A stretch of DNA of 64,000 nt from Zantedeschia hybrid cultivar (Eukaryota > Streptophyta > Magnoliopsida > Alismatales > Araceae): the NCBI GenBank assembly GCA_030544215.1, contig JARZZO010000002.1:79987150-80051149 (forward strand), written 5' to 3'. The notes under the pieces were generated by a model, which saw only the letters and a list, made by a program, of their open reading frames with translations, did not search any database and was not told where the DNA came from. The translations under genes were made by a program, and so were the position numbers. Position 1 is the stretch's first letter. Each line of letters begins with the position of its first letter. Positions 42,587 to 55,200 of this stretch are shown here, in pieces.

Positions 42587-45529
42587 TGAGGTGTAATCAA
42601 ATCCTAGAAAGACTTTTCGAGAATAGGAAAGGTTGCACTAATTTTAGTTTTCTCTCTTAACAAAAGTGAAATTGAAAAAGAGAGGAACACTTAGTCTCTC
42701 TTATTAAGAATTTTTAATAATATTTTTTGGAGGGAAAGAACAACAAAGTGCCACGTAAGACGGGCTAGAAACTTTGTTTTATTAGTATAGTATAAATGTC
42801 TAGATGTACCTACTTGTTTGTTAATATATAAGAAAAGATAATAAGAAATATAAAATACGTATAAAACACCGATTAAAATATGAGACCTAAAGTTTAAGCA
42901 ACAATGACATAACTCAAATAAATGCGTAAATGACAAGAATCTCAAAAATACATATTTCATTCTTCACATAACATGTTCTCAGAATATATTTTATTTTGAG
43001 TGCTATCTACTTCAATGTACAACATCATAAAATACTATAAAACATCACATTTTCATGATAAGTATACCTTGGGAGTAAGGTCGAACTGGATACTTCACCT
43101 ACTTTATTTGAACAAATGGTTGACTTACTTTTAACTTATGTCAGTGATAATATATTGAAGCTCAATTTCGAAACTTGAACATGAATTTTAATCTCAATTT
43201 AAAGCTAGCTTTCAACCTAATGTATTCCCTCATGATGGCTGATATGGAAACTTAATCTTGCGAATTAGATGCTTTGAATCTTCCTTGTAGCATTATATAA
43301 TGTGTTTTCTCAAGGAAATGGAAGTATTTTTGTCATTTTTAAAATTTTATTTCATATTATATAGTGAAAATGATAAGAGAATACACATAACGTAAGAGGC
43401 ATGTTAGAATCTTCCTAAAAAGTCTAGATAATCTTATTTACACTTTTGGTGCTTTTGTTAATGCTACAACCTTTAGATTTTAGAAGAAAATGCCACAACT
43501 TTTTCTACTTAAAAAAATTAGATTGTGGGAAAATCTAGGTAAGAGGATAAGAGTGAATGAGAGAGTGACACAACATTGTCACATTAGCCAAGGAGCTTTA
43601 AATGTTCAAAAGTTGTAATGATGATTCTAAAATACCATTTGTTTATATTAGTGTCATCTTGATTTTTTTATCTCTATTTGTAAGGTTGTCCTCAAAATCT
43701 AAAAGACATAGTATTAACAAATGTGCCTTTGAGTAATACTCGCTTCAACTACATTGCTGCAATCCTTAGATCTTACCTCGATGATCGAAATCATGTCAAA
43801 GAGAATTATTTATCTTTCTTCATTAGATGGCTAAAAAATCAAACTTGACACGATCTTCACAGTTAGTATTACCAAGTAGATTTTATGCAACCAAAGTTAC
43901 ATAAAACTCTAGTTGTAAGAGAAAGGAGTACACATCTTTAGACTGTCCTCAGTCAATGTAGAGAGGAGAGTTTTTCAAAAAAAATCTCTACGTTGAGCTT
44001 TTTCCATTCCGTTGATGTTTTTTTTTTTTAAACTTCATTCCGTCCTCTCTGCACTAATCGAGTCTAATCTAATGATGCACTTAGAGGATCCAGATTTTAG
44101 TTGTAATCTAATAAAATTAGGATACGAGATTAATGTAACAAATGCATCCCAACATAAAGATTCACTTTTCTCTACATATATTTGTAGCTTTTCTATGCAA
44201 CTCTTCGACTTTTTAAATTTCTTGACATGTAATGCTTTCTCTTTTTGTATTAACTAAAGTTTGAAATAGAGATGCACAATATTAGACCAAAAGCTTAGAG
44301 TGAAATGCTTTTCTGTTTATAAATTTTGGGAGAATTCAATTTTTGAAAGTCGCCATATCAAGGCCTCTGTCTCAATTTTAAGAAAATTTCAAAAAGTTAT
44401 GAAATCTCACTTGAAAACTAACGCGAGGAAAACTATAAAGGCAAAGGTCTAAGTCGATCTAATATAAAGCACCTTAGAGCACTTACAAGAGCTAGTTAAA
44501 TACTAAAAAGATCTATATAGATTAAAGCCCATAAGCTCTTCTACAAAAGACTTCTGAAAGCCCAATAAGACTAAGAAGGTTCATGATTCTATAAGAAGGC
44601 AAAGGTCTAGGTCGATCTAAAGCCTTCGAAAGTGTACTGCTAGTGCCCTTTGGGAGCTTTTACCTCCTTTTAAAATCGAGGCCTACTTCCCTTGACCCTC
44701 GATTGCCATCTCTTTTGTAGAAGATATATTTAAGTCGATCCAAGAGTTCTCGAGATTCCACTGTCACTACCCACTTTTCTTTACTTTCAATCATCATGTG
44801 GCGCAATTGTGGCCAAATGTCTCCATAAAGCCTCAAAGCATTGCATTGCTACTTAACACTTGGCTCACCATAATGAATCTCACTATGTTACCTAATCTTT
44901 ATCTTCTCCCCTTGCATGAAAAATTAGGCATCTTTAATGATGATTTTTCAAGTTCTATTTATTTAAAGATATCATGCATAACCTCACATACCTTTCTACG
45001 GTAGACATATAAGCTACTTACGCTAAACTCATACCTATGTACGTGTATATCCTCTGAAAATGTGTATGCACTATCGCTACGCGGGAAGACAATATATATA
45101 TATATATATATAACCTCTTGTCAAAAGTTGCATACATGGGTGCATCCTTTTCTATTTAATATTAACCCCCTTTAATACTCAACACCTCCTCCTAACGCAC
45201 ACTCAACTTCCTGTTGGCCTTCTTTAAAAGTCTTTGCCACTTTCTAACGTCTGTGACCCGAACGTATTGGTCATCATCACTAGAAAACAAATTTCTGCAT
45301 CTTGTCTTTATTTAAAATTGTTTGTCACTTCCCAACGTCAGTAACCCCTTCCCAATGTGCAGAGCAAGTTCGTGGATATTTCCTTAGTCCTTATTTGGCT
45401 TTTGCATCTATACCAATTGCAAAAATTTTATCACTGGATGTCTTTCTAACGTACTTCACATAAATTGTAGGTAATTGTAATATAATTATAATACTAAAAA
45501 TATTTATTTCAGTTTTGCATTAGCGTAGA
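42126..45529. other. AT-rich intergenic DNA with microsatellites
   Basis: It contains two (GA)n tracts at 42515-42540 and 42555-42584 and an (AT)n tract at 45092-45112. A short phrase, AGGCAAAGGTCTA.GTCGATCT, is repeated near 44438 and 44597. No gene is recognised. Confidence 0.5.
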
Positions 45530-48500
45530 CAGTTTTGCATTAGTGCTGGAACATAGATTTTCAGAAAGAATGCAGATAGTAACTATTATGAATAGTCTGT
45601 CACCTTCATTAGATATGGTTGCACAACTCTAAGAATGAGTGGTACCATTCTCTGTGTCACTGACTTGCTAGCTAGACTAACAATTGAGCAGGATATCATG
45701 GCCAGTAGAAAATGTCAAGAGCTAAATTTGCAAAAAGTAAATGTTATTCACCAGAAACCCTCATCAGAAAATTATAAAGGCCATAATCGTTCTGTTGTAC
45801 CGAATATGTCACAATTCAAGAAAAAATCACATTATAAAGGCATGAAGATTTCCCGTGGTGCTTGCTATACATATGGTAGGTTTGGTCACTATAAGGCCAA
45901 GTATCTTAAAAAGCACGAAAATAAGGATAAACATCCGAAAAAAGAAGGAATCGACAAAAGAGAATTCATCGGCTTGACGGAATGCAATACTGTGATTATC
46001 AATACCAACGATTGGTGAGTGGATTCTAGTACAACTAGTCACGTGGTAAAGACGAAGAAAGGGCTGGTAGAGTGCAAACAGCTGCAACCTGGAGATCAGA
46101 AGATGTACATGAGAAATAATACCTACATGAATGCGGAAGGTGTTGGAACATATCATCTGGATCTTGCGGACAATATCATGGTCCTCAAAGATGTCTATTA
46201 TGCGTCAGGCATTAAGCGCAATCTGTTGTCTGTTACTACTCTCATGAAGAATGATATGGAAGTTCGCTTCTATAACAAAAGAGTGTCCATAAGAAAAAAC
46301 AAGAAAGTTTTTGCCATAGGAAAACTTGCTCCCGAGCATGGTTTATTTTGTATTCCTGTTGTTAGACGCAGAAGTAAATAATAATAATGATGCTGCTTTG
46401 AATTATTCCTTGTATTATTTGTTTGAATGTGATCTATGTCATTTTAGAATAGGGCATCTTAGTAAATCTAAAATAGAACAAATGATAAGATTGAACTTAT
46501 TGCCATTAACTAAGATAGAATTGTCATCTTATAAACATTGTTTAGTCGGTAAAATGACTAAGAAATCTTTCGCAGTAGGACACACAAGAATTACTAGATA
46601 TTTGTGGTCCTTTAAGTATAAAGACACATGATAAAAAAGAATATTTCACAACGTTCATTGATGACTTTTCCAAGTATGCCTATGTGTACATTATTTCTAT
46701 TAAATCATAAGCACTTAATTATTTTAAGAGATATAGAGTAGAAGTAGAAAGGCAACTAGGTAGAAACATTAAAGTGTTAAGAATTGATATATGTGGGAAA
46801 TACAATTCAAAGGTATTTGAGTCATATTGCCAAAAATATAAAAAAAAGAGGTATATAACTATGTCTTATACGTCACAACAGAATGGTGTAATAAAAAGAA
46901 AGAATAGAATACTTATGAATAAAGTTAGATGCATGCTATCATATTTAGGACTCCTTAAGAATTTTCGGAGAGAGGTATTGGTCATGGCAAATTATATATT
47001 GAATAAAATTCTCACAAAATCTATCGAAAATATACCTTATGAACTGTAGAATGGGAGGAAATCAGAATTACGTCATCTTAAAAAATAGGGATAAGTAGCC
47101 CATGTTTTCATTACAAATCAACTAAGATATAAGTTGTACTTTAAAACATTGACGTGTAGATTTATAAGTTATTGTGACAAATCATCGGAATATGAATTCT
47201 TTGATAAGAAAAGAGGAATCATTGAATATAGGGATGCAACATTTCTAAAAAATCTAGAGGAAGAGGAATCTCATCATGAGAAGAAACCTTTAACAGCAAT
47301 AGACGTTGACTATTACAATGATATTCCTAAAAATAATCTAAAAATCGAGAAAGAATCTCAACCAAATGTGGAGGAGGAACAAATGCTTTTAAACGAAATG
47401 TAAGAAAATTAATTTGCAATTGGCAACAAGAGACTTAGAACTCTACCAGCATGGATGAATGATTATCACTTGTATTTATTTGAGCCTTCATGTATAACAA
47501 TAGATATAAATGAGGATAATAATATAGATGCCTTAAATATGAATGATGCAATGAAATCACGTGAATCTGATCTATGACGGAAAGCCATAGAAGAAGAAAT
47601 TGATTCTATTAAAAAGAACAATATATGAGAACTATATGAGTTACCGAAAAATAGGAAGGCTATAGGTTATAAGTGAGTATTTACGAAAAAGATCAATGTT
47701 AGAAGAAGGCATATACATGAAACAACCTTAATATTTTCATTTTGAAGGTCAGCAGAATAAAGTGTGCAAACTTAAGAAAGCTTTGTATGGCTTGAAACGA
47801 TCTTCTAGATAGTAGTATCTTAAATTTCATAATGTGATTATTTAACTTGGATTTGTTCTAAATGAGTTAGAGAACTGTGTATATGCCATAAAGAGTGGGA
47901 ACATATTTATCATATTATTTTTATATATGGATGATGTTTTGCTCGCCGAAAATGATATAAAAATGTTGAAGAAAGTTAAATTTGAGTTCAGTGAGAATTT
48001 TAAGATGAAGGATATGGGTGAGGTATCCTATGCTCTTGAAATATAAATCATGAGGGATAGAAAGTCTACAATGTTGAGTATAAATCAAGAAAAGTACTTG
48101 CATTCAGTACTTAGAAGGTTTGTGATACAAAATTGTAATTTGTCATCCACACCGTCGGTTCATAGAAAATGGTTGAGTGAAGAGCAATGTCCTAGAGAAA
48201 GACAAGATGCAATGCAAGTACTGTATGTACAAGTAGTTGGAAGTTTAATATATGTCATGCTATGTAATAGGCTTAACATAGCATACGCAGTAAACTTAGT
48301 AAGCAGATATGAAAGTAATCCTGACCTAACACATTGGGAAGCTGCTAAAAGGATAATAAAATACTTGAAAGGTACTTTGCAACACAAATTAGTATACCAA
48401 ACAGATATACTTGAGGTGTTTGGTTATTCCGATGCAGATTTCAGAGGTAATAAAGATGACGAAAAGTCCACTTCGGGACACTTGTTCATCTTTGATGGTG

Positions 48501-49340
48501 TTGTGATTTCTTAAAGTAGCAAGAGACATGATGTGTTGCAAGATACACACAGAAAGCTGAGTATGTTGCATGTAGCATGGTTACTGCTCATACAGTCTAG
48601 ATAAAATGATTTTTGACAGATTTGAATCTTAACTTGGTAGAAAGACCAATTGAGATCTGCTGTTATAATCAGACGGCAATTAGTTTGATTTATAGTGGAG
48701 CGAATAGCTTAAGAGAAAAACATATAGAAATTCAATATCATTATATACGTAATATTGTGCAAAAAAGAGAAATAAAAGTCACTTATATTCCCACTAGTGA
48801 TATGATTGCAGATCCAATAAAAAAAATTATACTTGTAGAAAGTTTTGTCAAATATGTAAGTTTGATGGGACTTGGGAATATATAAGTCAAAAAATATTTT
48901 CATGAATAATGAAAATAATGATGTATTTCACGGATAGTGGGAGTACATCTAAAAGATTTAAACATTAGTATATCTCATAGATAGTGAGAGTATATGTGAA
49001 TGGGTGATACATTCACGAACAGTGAGAATGTAGTTTGGTCTCGTTTGCTAAGTAGGAGATGTTGAAAGGATGGCCAACGAAGCCTATGAAATTCGGATAG
49101 TTCAAAGTTTGAAATAGTCAAACTTATCCCATGGGTAAAAATGTTACGAAGATAATCTCCCACACCTATTGGGATTCTTTCTCCCACATCATGATATGGC
49201 GGAGGCGGTTTTAAAGAAGGGGCGGAGATGGTTAATGGAGATTGCCTTCATAAATAGGAAACTAAGGTGGAGAAGGAGTCTCACCTTGGGTTAACCATCT
49301 CTCTCTCTCTCTCTCTCTCTCTCCCAACAAGATGCATCCA
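45530..49340 (+). pseudogene. Decayed, 5'-truncated Copia relic of the same family as 30047-36366
   Basis: Homology starts in the middle of gag, around residue 146 of the intact element; the first half of gag, leader, PBS and 5' LTR are missing. Recognisable in order: GACYTYGRFGHYKAK (two zinc-knuckle cysteines lost), DSSTTSHV protease site, integrase pieces, DIYCGK-type core remains, an internal RT deletion near 47700 (about 60-70 codons), LYMDDVLLAEND, RNase H YSDADFRGNKDDEKSTSG, and the C-terminus ILVESFVKYVSLMGLGNI. Many stops and frameshifts, for example TGA at 46016-46018, break it. A single LTR follows at 49060-49340. It cannot be active, and is much older than the intact copy. Confidence 0.93.
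49060..49340 (+). repeat. 3' LTR of the Copia relic
   Basis: It follows the polypurine tract AAGTAGGAGA. It starts TGTTGAAAGG and shares with the intact LTR the block GGGGCGGAGATGGTTAATGG, the ATAAATAGGAAAC TATA region and GGGTTAACCATC. A (TC)n tract at 49299-49323 stands where the intact LTR has CT-rich sequence. Confidence 0.85.
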
Positions 49341-50360
49341 TAATATTATCTTAGGGGGTCTTTGCGTTCGTTATAATTTCTCTAAAAAATTTCTCAACTA
49401 TTTTTTACATGTTTTGTAAATGCGAATAAAAATTAGTTGGAAAATATTTTCTATATTCTCATAATATTATTTTTCCAAGATCTATTTTCCTACCCCTCCC
49501 CTTGGGAAAATATTTTCATAGGAAATATTTACTATTCTCTCTCTCTCCAAGTTAGACCCTCACGTCGCACTCTCTTTATATCTTCCTCTCATCACGTGGG
49601 AACTCCATCCTCTCCATGACATTCGCAAACACGTGTTTTTCTTTTATAGAGAAATACTTTTTATGATTTTTTACTCATAGAGAAACATGTTTCGTGATAC
49701 TTTACTTTTCAGAGAAATATTGAGAATGCAAAAGCAAGTTATTTTCATGATAGTTATATTGTATTGTAACTTATGGAAATGAATTCTAAGACAGGTTGGT
49801 CCAAAAAGGCTACTCTTTTGTATTTGTACTCTTTGAAGAAGATAGTGTAAATTTGTGGACATAAGGTTTGACCGAATCTTGTGTATCTGTTTTTTTATTT
49901 TTCTATTCTTCTTTCATTTTGGCATTGTTGCTTATCTATTTGCTGCATACAAGTAACACGAAAAATGAAACGCATGAGAGCGCTTCAATACAATTAACAA
50001 TATGATTAACAAATGGCGACTAAAGTTACTTAAACACATAAACTAAGATTAAATGAAACATAGGAAGTGAAGTAAGCGATCTAGTTTTATGTGAGAGTAT
50101 GTCCACCTAGCATCTGTATTGTGTAGCACCTCCTTGATACGATATCTATGGGATGAATCACCTACTTTCATATTTAATTATGAGAAACTATTTCAATTTC
50201 ACCTCAAAAAGACATGTGGTATTATATTTATTTTTTTGATTTTTTAAGTTGTTTAGTTGAATATTGGCATATATAAATACGTAGGGTATATTCAGACTGA
50301 CCTAAAAAATGTTCATTTTTTTTAATTTCTGTGGGCTGTGAAACAAGTTAATCTCTGTTC
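49341..50360. other. AT-rich intergenic DNA
   Basis: No gene, RNA or repeat boundary is recognised here. Confidence 0.45.
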
Positions 50361-50669
50361 AGTAATACTTGCTGCAATGTCCTTCCCCCTCCCGGTCGCC
50401 CCTGAGGTGCTCTGTCTATCTGTACAGTGCAATTTTCGATCGGATGTCCTAAAAAATATGAAAAATGAAAAAACTGTTATTGGGCTCGGCTTACTAAATA
50501 CATTTTTCACTGTTTATTGAGATTGATTTTTGATTTTTCAGATTTTTTTGGTACGCATTGCACTGTACTAACCAATAAGACACCTGGAGGCCGACCTAAA
50601 AAAATTCAATTTTTTTTTTTAACCCTGCTGCCATACACAGTTGAAGAAGGCACCGCAGAAAGTATTACT
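50361..50669. mobile_element. MITE with AGTAATACTTGCTGCA ends
   Basis: The left end AGTAATACTTGCTGCAATG and the inverted right end AGTAATACTTTCTGCGGTG form a ~25-bp inverted repeat that continues to CCTTC. The inner block TCGATCGGATGTCCTAAAAA is shared with the two related elements. No clear TSD. Confidence 0.65.
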
Positions 50670-50716
50670 AGTCTCTATCTACACCAGGGGCACCTGTTTC
50701 TTCTGCTCTAATTAAT

Positions 50717-50995
50717 CCCTCATATGGCCTACCCACCATCACCACGTCATCTTGTCCGTCCCATCTTAACTCCCCCAAGAAAATTCACTTATTAATAACA
50801 AATTAAAGCCCCTCCTCATATGGCCTACCTCCCATGCACATCACCTCATCTTGTCCTTCCCATCTTAACCCCTCTCAAGAAAATTCATTTATCATGTAAC
50901 ATATTAAAGTACCTCCTCTCCTCATATGGCCTACCCACCATGTACACCACCTCATCTTGTCCTTCCCATCTTAACTCCTCCATAACAAATTAAAG
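50717..50995. repeat. Tandem repeat, ~100-bp unit, three copies
   Basis: CATATGGCCTACC starts units at 50721, 50817 and 50923 (spacing 96 and 106 bp). Each continues CATCTTGTCC.TCCCATCTTAAC, then AACAAATTAAAG-like. It lies 1.3 kb upstream of the sugar-transporter gene. Confidence 0.8.
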
Positions 50996-51899
50996 TTATA
51001 AATGTCCATCATCCTTTTTGTCTATCCCACAACTATAATATCTTCTTACTTCAAAATATTATCTTATTAATATAGTAATGTAATACAGTCTTGACAAATT
51101 AAAACGTTGTTGTCACTAGTGCTAATAATATTGGTACATCAATAGTTTCTATATTACCAATTAAGGGTTCATACAGAAAAGATAATGTTATTACATTATA
51201 ATATTATTATGTTAAAACATTAATAGTTAAAGTTAGTAATGTCAAACAAAAGAATAGAGGATGAATAGTCAGTGAAAAGTTAATAAAAAATAAAAAATAA
51301 TGTTCAAAATTCGGAAGTCGAATTAAAATTTCCCCTTCAAACTGGGGAACTCATTTAATCATTTTTTTTAAAGACAATTTCCATTCTTAAGATCCTCAGC
51401 AGTACGTACTTCGTCCAGCTCCCCACAAATCCCCCGTTTAAAACGCGCCACGAAAGCTTCCGAACGGATAAATACATTATTGGCATTTGTTATGTATATC
51501 CCTAAACATTATATATTTGTATTGTACCCTAACTCTCACATATTGTTATGTTACTCCTCACATCCACATAATAGTTGTAGTTATACTTCTCTCGTTAAAA
51601 ATACCACGAAACTCTAATGAAATATATCAAAAAATTCAGACATTCTTACATATATATATATATACTCCTAAAATTTTTAAAATTTTATAAATATAGTCCT
51701 AACCTTATTAGAATTTATGGAATTTTCCTAATATAATTGAGTAAAAATTCTAACTGCTAAGCATTTTGATAAAAAGTATAATCATAATCTTTCTGAAGAT
51801 GTTACTTGTCAGGAGTATCTATAATAATATATAAGAATGAAGAGTGTATATATACAAGTGTAGCAGTTTGTAAGGGTATATATACAAAATCCTAAATTA

Positions 51900-52283
51900 T
51901 TCGAAACCACTGCGTTGGTGGTTGGTGACCCAAAAGCGCGGCTTCTGAGCCGCCACATCACGGCCTACTCGGAACAGGACTTCTCCTCTGTGGCACAGAA
52001 AACGGAACCAATAGAAAAATGCCACGTCGCAAATTATTTGTTAAAACATATGTGGCGCACTGCACCAACGTCCAGATGCTTTTTTTCTCCACAAGTTGGC
52101 TCCAGACTTACCGGTCTCGCTGCACCCACTTCTTCTTTCTTCTTCTTCTTTCTTCTTCCCCTGCACAGTCCAGAAGCGTGGCAGAGGAAGAATCCCCAAA
52201 ACCCTAGCTTGTGGCCTCTCCGAGGTGGTCTCAGCAAATCTAGGGTTCTTCCCGCGCTGCTCCGGCTGCTGCCGCCGGGGAAA
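51900..52283 (+). promoter_or_regulatory. Proximal promoter and 5' UTR of the sugar-transporter gene
   Basis: It includes a CTT/TTC-rich tract at about 52130-52162 and AAAACCCTAG at about 52197. The sequence just before the ATG is GC-rich, and the start context is AAAATGGCA. The frame stays open upstream to about 51915, but that stretch shows no family similarity. Confidence 0.45.
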
Positions 52284-55200
52284 ATGGCACCCGTAAGCTT
52301 CGATCCGGAGCGGCTGACGCCCTCTGCCGGCCACAAGCCTGACGTGAGTTCTTCTGCTCCGCCGCTTCTCCACCATCTCCTCGGGCCTGGGGAGGTGTAC
52401 TTGTCGATCGGTTTCGTTTAATCCGTGGAGTTTGATCCTTGGAAGCTGGTTCTTCGGAGATGAGATTCTACTTGGAGCTCGGTTTGCTTGGCTTGCTTTC
52501 AAGATTTCTCTTCCTTTGTTGTTTTTTCTCTCACTAAATGCTGCATAGTAGGGTTTCTTTTTTTCTTTTTTTTTTCGCCCTCATGAATTCGGTTTGGTGA
52601 GTTGTGATTGTAACTGGTGTTGTTGGGAAAAGCTGATCGTAAAGGAAAAAAATCGTTTTTTTACTGTTCCATATGGTGATTTAATCATGGTTTTGATTTG
52701 TGTGCTTCGAATTGTTGTTTGCACCGACTGAACTAGGGTTCGACGGTGACGGAGATCGATGGGGCCAGGGAGCCTTTGCTGGGCAGAGACAGGACCTGTG
52801 AGAGCTACACTGTCAGGGCAGCTGTCCTCCCGTGAGCAGCAAAACCTCTTCTTTGAAGTGGTGGACATGTGTTCTGTTTTCTTTCTTTTGCTTACAGTTA
52901 GGAGAGTGTGCTGTCCTTTGTTTGTGCGTGCGTGTGTATGGTATGGCCGGTTTGAATGTTCATAGATGTGTGGTTCTTCTGGCTTTAGGTTTATGTTCCC
53001 TGCTCTGGGAGGGCTGCTGTATGGGTATGACATAGGCGCGACATCTGGTGCCACGATTTCTCTGGAGGTATGCGCTATGTGAACTCTTTATGTTCCTTAA
53101 CTATGGATCAGATTATCATGTTCACTCTTAGTTCAATGAAAACTTGATTTGTCTAGAACCATTTTGTCTCCAACCACTAGTTTGCTTGACTCCTGGTAGT
53201 AAAGAGGGTGTATGTGATTGTTGGCCTGCAGTGGCAGAAACCAAACATTTGTACTCTGAAGGATCATGGTTTAGTTAGCCTATTTGAGACAAAAACAGTC
53301 CATGGAAAAGTAATGTCAGGTGTACATATTTATTCTTTAAGTAGTTGTCTTGAAGATTGTTGTGTTGGGTTTGAACTAGATATTGACACCTGAAGAATGA
53401 TGGTCATACTTGAGAAATACAAGATTTTCAATTCAGAACATAGCTTTGCTTCAAATGGGGGGAAACCTTGGATCCCATCAAGGATCTTCATTCTTCAAAA
53501 TATACCGATTCTAGGTAATAATGAAGCTGGAATAAGATGATGACATTGGGCCAAGCCTCTCAAACCCTTAGAACTTTGATGCCTGTGAATGTATCAATTG
53601 AGTACAGGTATCTTACCTTGCTTTGAATCTTGATTATTCTTGGCATATTCATTCCATTTACATGTCACTCATTTGCCAAACTTACGGCTGTAACCCCTCT
53701 ATCTCTGGAACATATGTTTTACAGAGTGATTATTAGCTGTATTATTTTTCTTAGTTATTATCACAAATGTAGTCTTGTTAGGTAGGATATCCCTACTACT
53801 TCAAGCTTCCATTATCTACTATTTGTTATTCATATGAATGCAGAAATTGATGTTGATCCATAAGACAGAATGTTTGATGGTAGAGAAGGGACATGAAAAT
53901 GAGCTAAGATGAGAAAAACAAGGATACTAAGTTGCAACGATACATGAAGGGATATGACAGAAATGGAGCTATTCGGAGCAATTGGTGCCTTGGATTCGGG
54001 CCAAAATAGGGAAACAGTGTTTAGAACAGTTTGCTCAGTTCACTCACAGAATTTAGGGTGATAGGACAGCATAAATATAGACTAAATTTGGTTACCTCTA
54101 ACAGAGGGTCGCCCACATAAGTTGAAGGCGAGTGAGTGAGTGCACTTTTTTATTTTTACGTTTAACATCAGTTATATCATCCTAGTTGCTTTTTTTCCAT
54201 TTTGATTTCATCAAATGTTGCCAAATTACCTATTTTATTGCCTCGGTAGATTCCACCACATGCCTTCCAGTATCTACTAGAAAACATGAGTTACATGACT
54301 ACCTTCCATCAAAAAGGAACATGACTGCCAATCACTTTCTGTCAGTCTTTTTCATAGACAATGGAAACTATGACAGTGATGGTGATCGCCACATGGGTGA
54401 TAATGAGAAGTCTTCTTTGTAGATGTGATCTCAATTTTGTCCTGTGTTTAAAATCTACTAATAGTTTGACTTGCACTTGCTTGTCTTGTGAACTAAGAAA
54501 TCATCTTTTGCAGTCTTCAACTCTAAGTGGAACAACATGGTACGACTTGTCTTCTGTGGAAATTGGTCTCCAGGTTAGTTGATGCATCATTGAAGTGCCT
54601 GTAAATTCTGAACTCATGGTGTGAAAATATTGCATCTGCCTAAAAAATTTAGTTTCATACATTGACTAGTTGACCTTTGGACTTTTCAGGTCAGTGGATC
54701 ATTATATGGAGCCCTGGTTGGTTCTGTTCTGGCATTTGTTGTTGCTGACTTTTTAGGTTTATTCTTATCTTATACTTTCTGAAATGATCGTACCTATATT
54801 TCTCATCTGGTAGAATCTGAAATCATAATCGATATTGAAGGAAGACGAAGGGAGTTAATGCTTTCCTCTGTGCTATATCTTGTTGGAGCGCTGCTGACAG
54901 CATTTGCACTCAATTTCCCGCTGTTGGTGCTTGGACGCTTCATTTTTGGTATAGGAATTGGACTGGTATTTTGACTTGCCTCCTTGACACTTTAATTTAC
55001 TTTCTCTATGATGGCAATCTTGTATCTTTTGAGCTTCAAATACTAGATTTACTATTTCAGATGGTGACCTGTATGCTTATGGCAGAAAGTTAGGTAGCAA
55101 TCTAATTGACCTATGTTTATGTCTTTATTCATGAATAGTGTCAGAGTTATGCAGGAACTATGTAAATACTCTTTAAAACAGTGAAAATTTCGACATAAAT

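Noticed and set aside
44012..45004. Short frames in the intergenic region
   Set aside because: AT-rich, low complexity and without family similarity.
51915..52283. In-frame N-terminal extension of the sugar transporter
   Set aside because: The frame is open but unrelated to the family. The ATG at 52284 is in good context and fits the usual length, though a longer form is not excluded.
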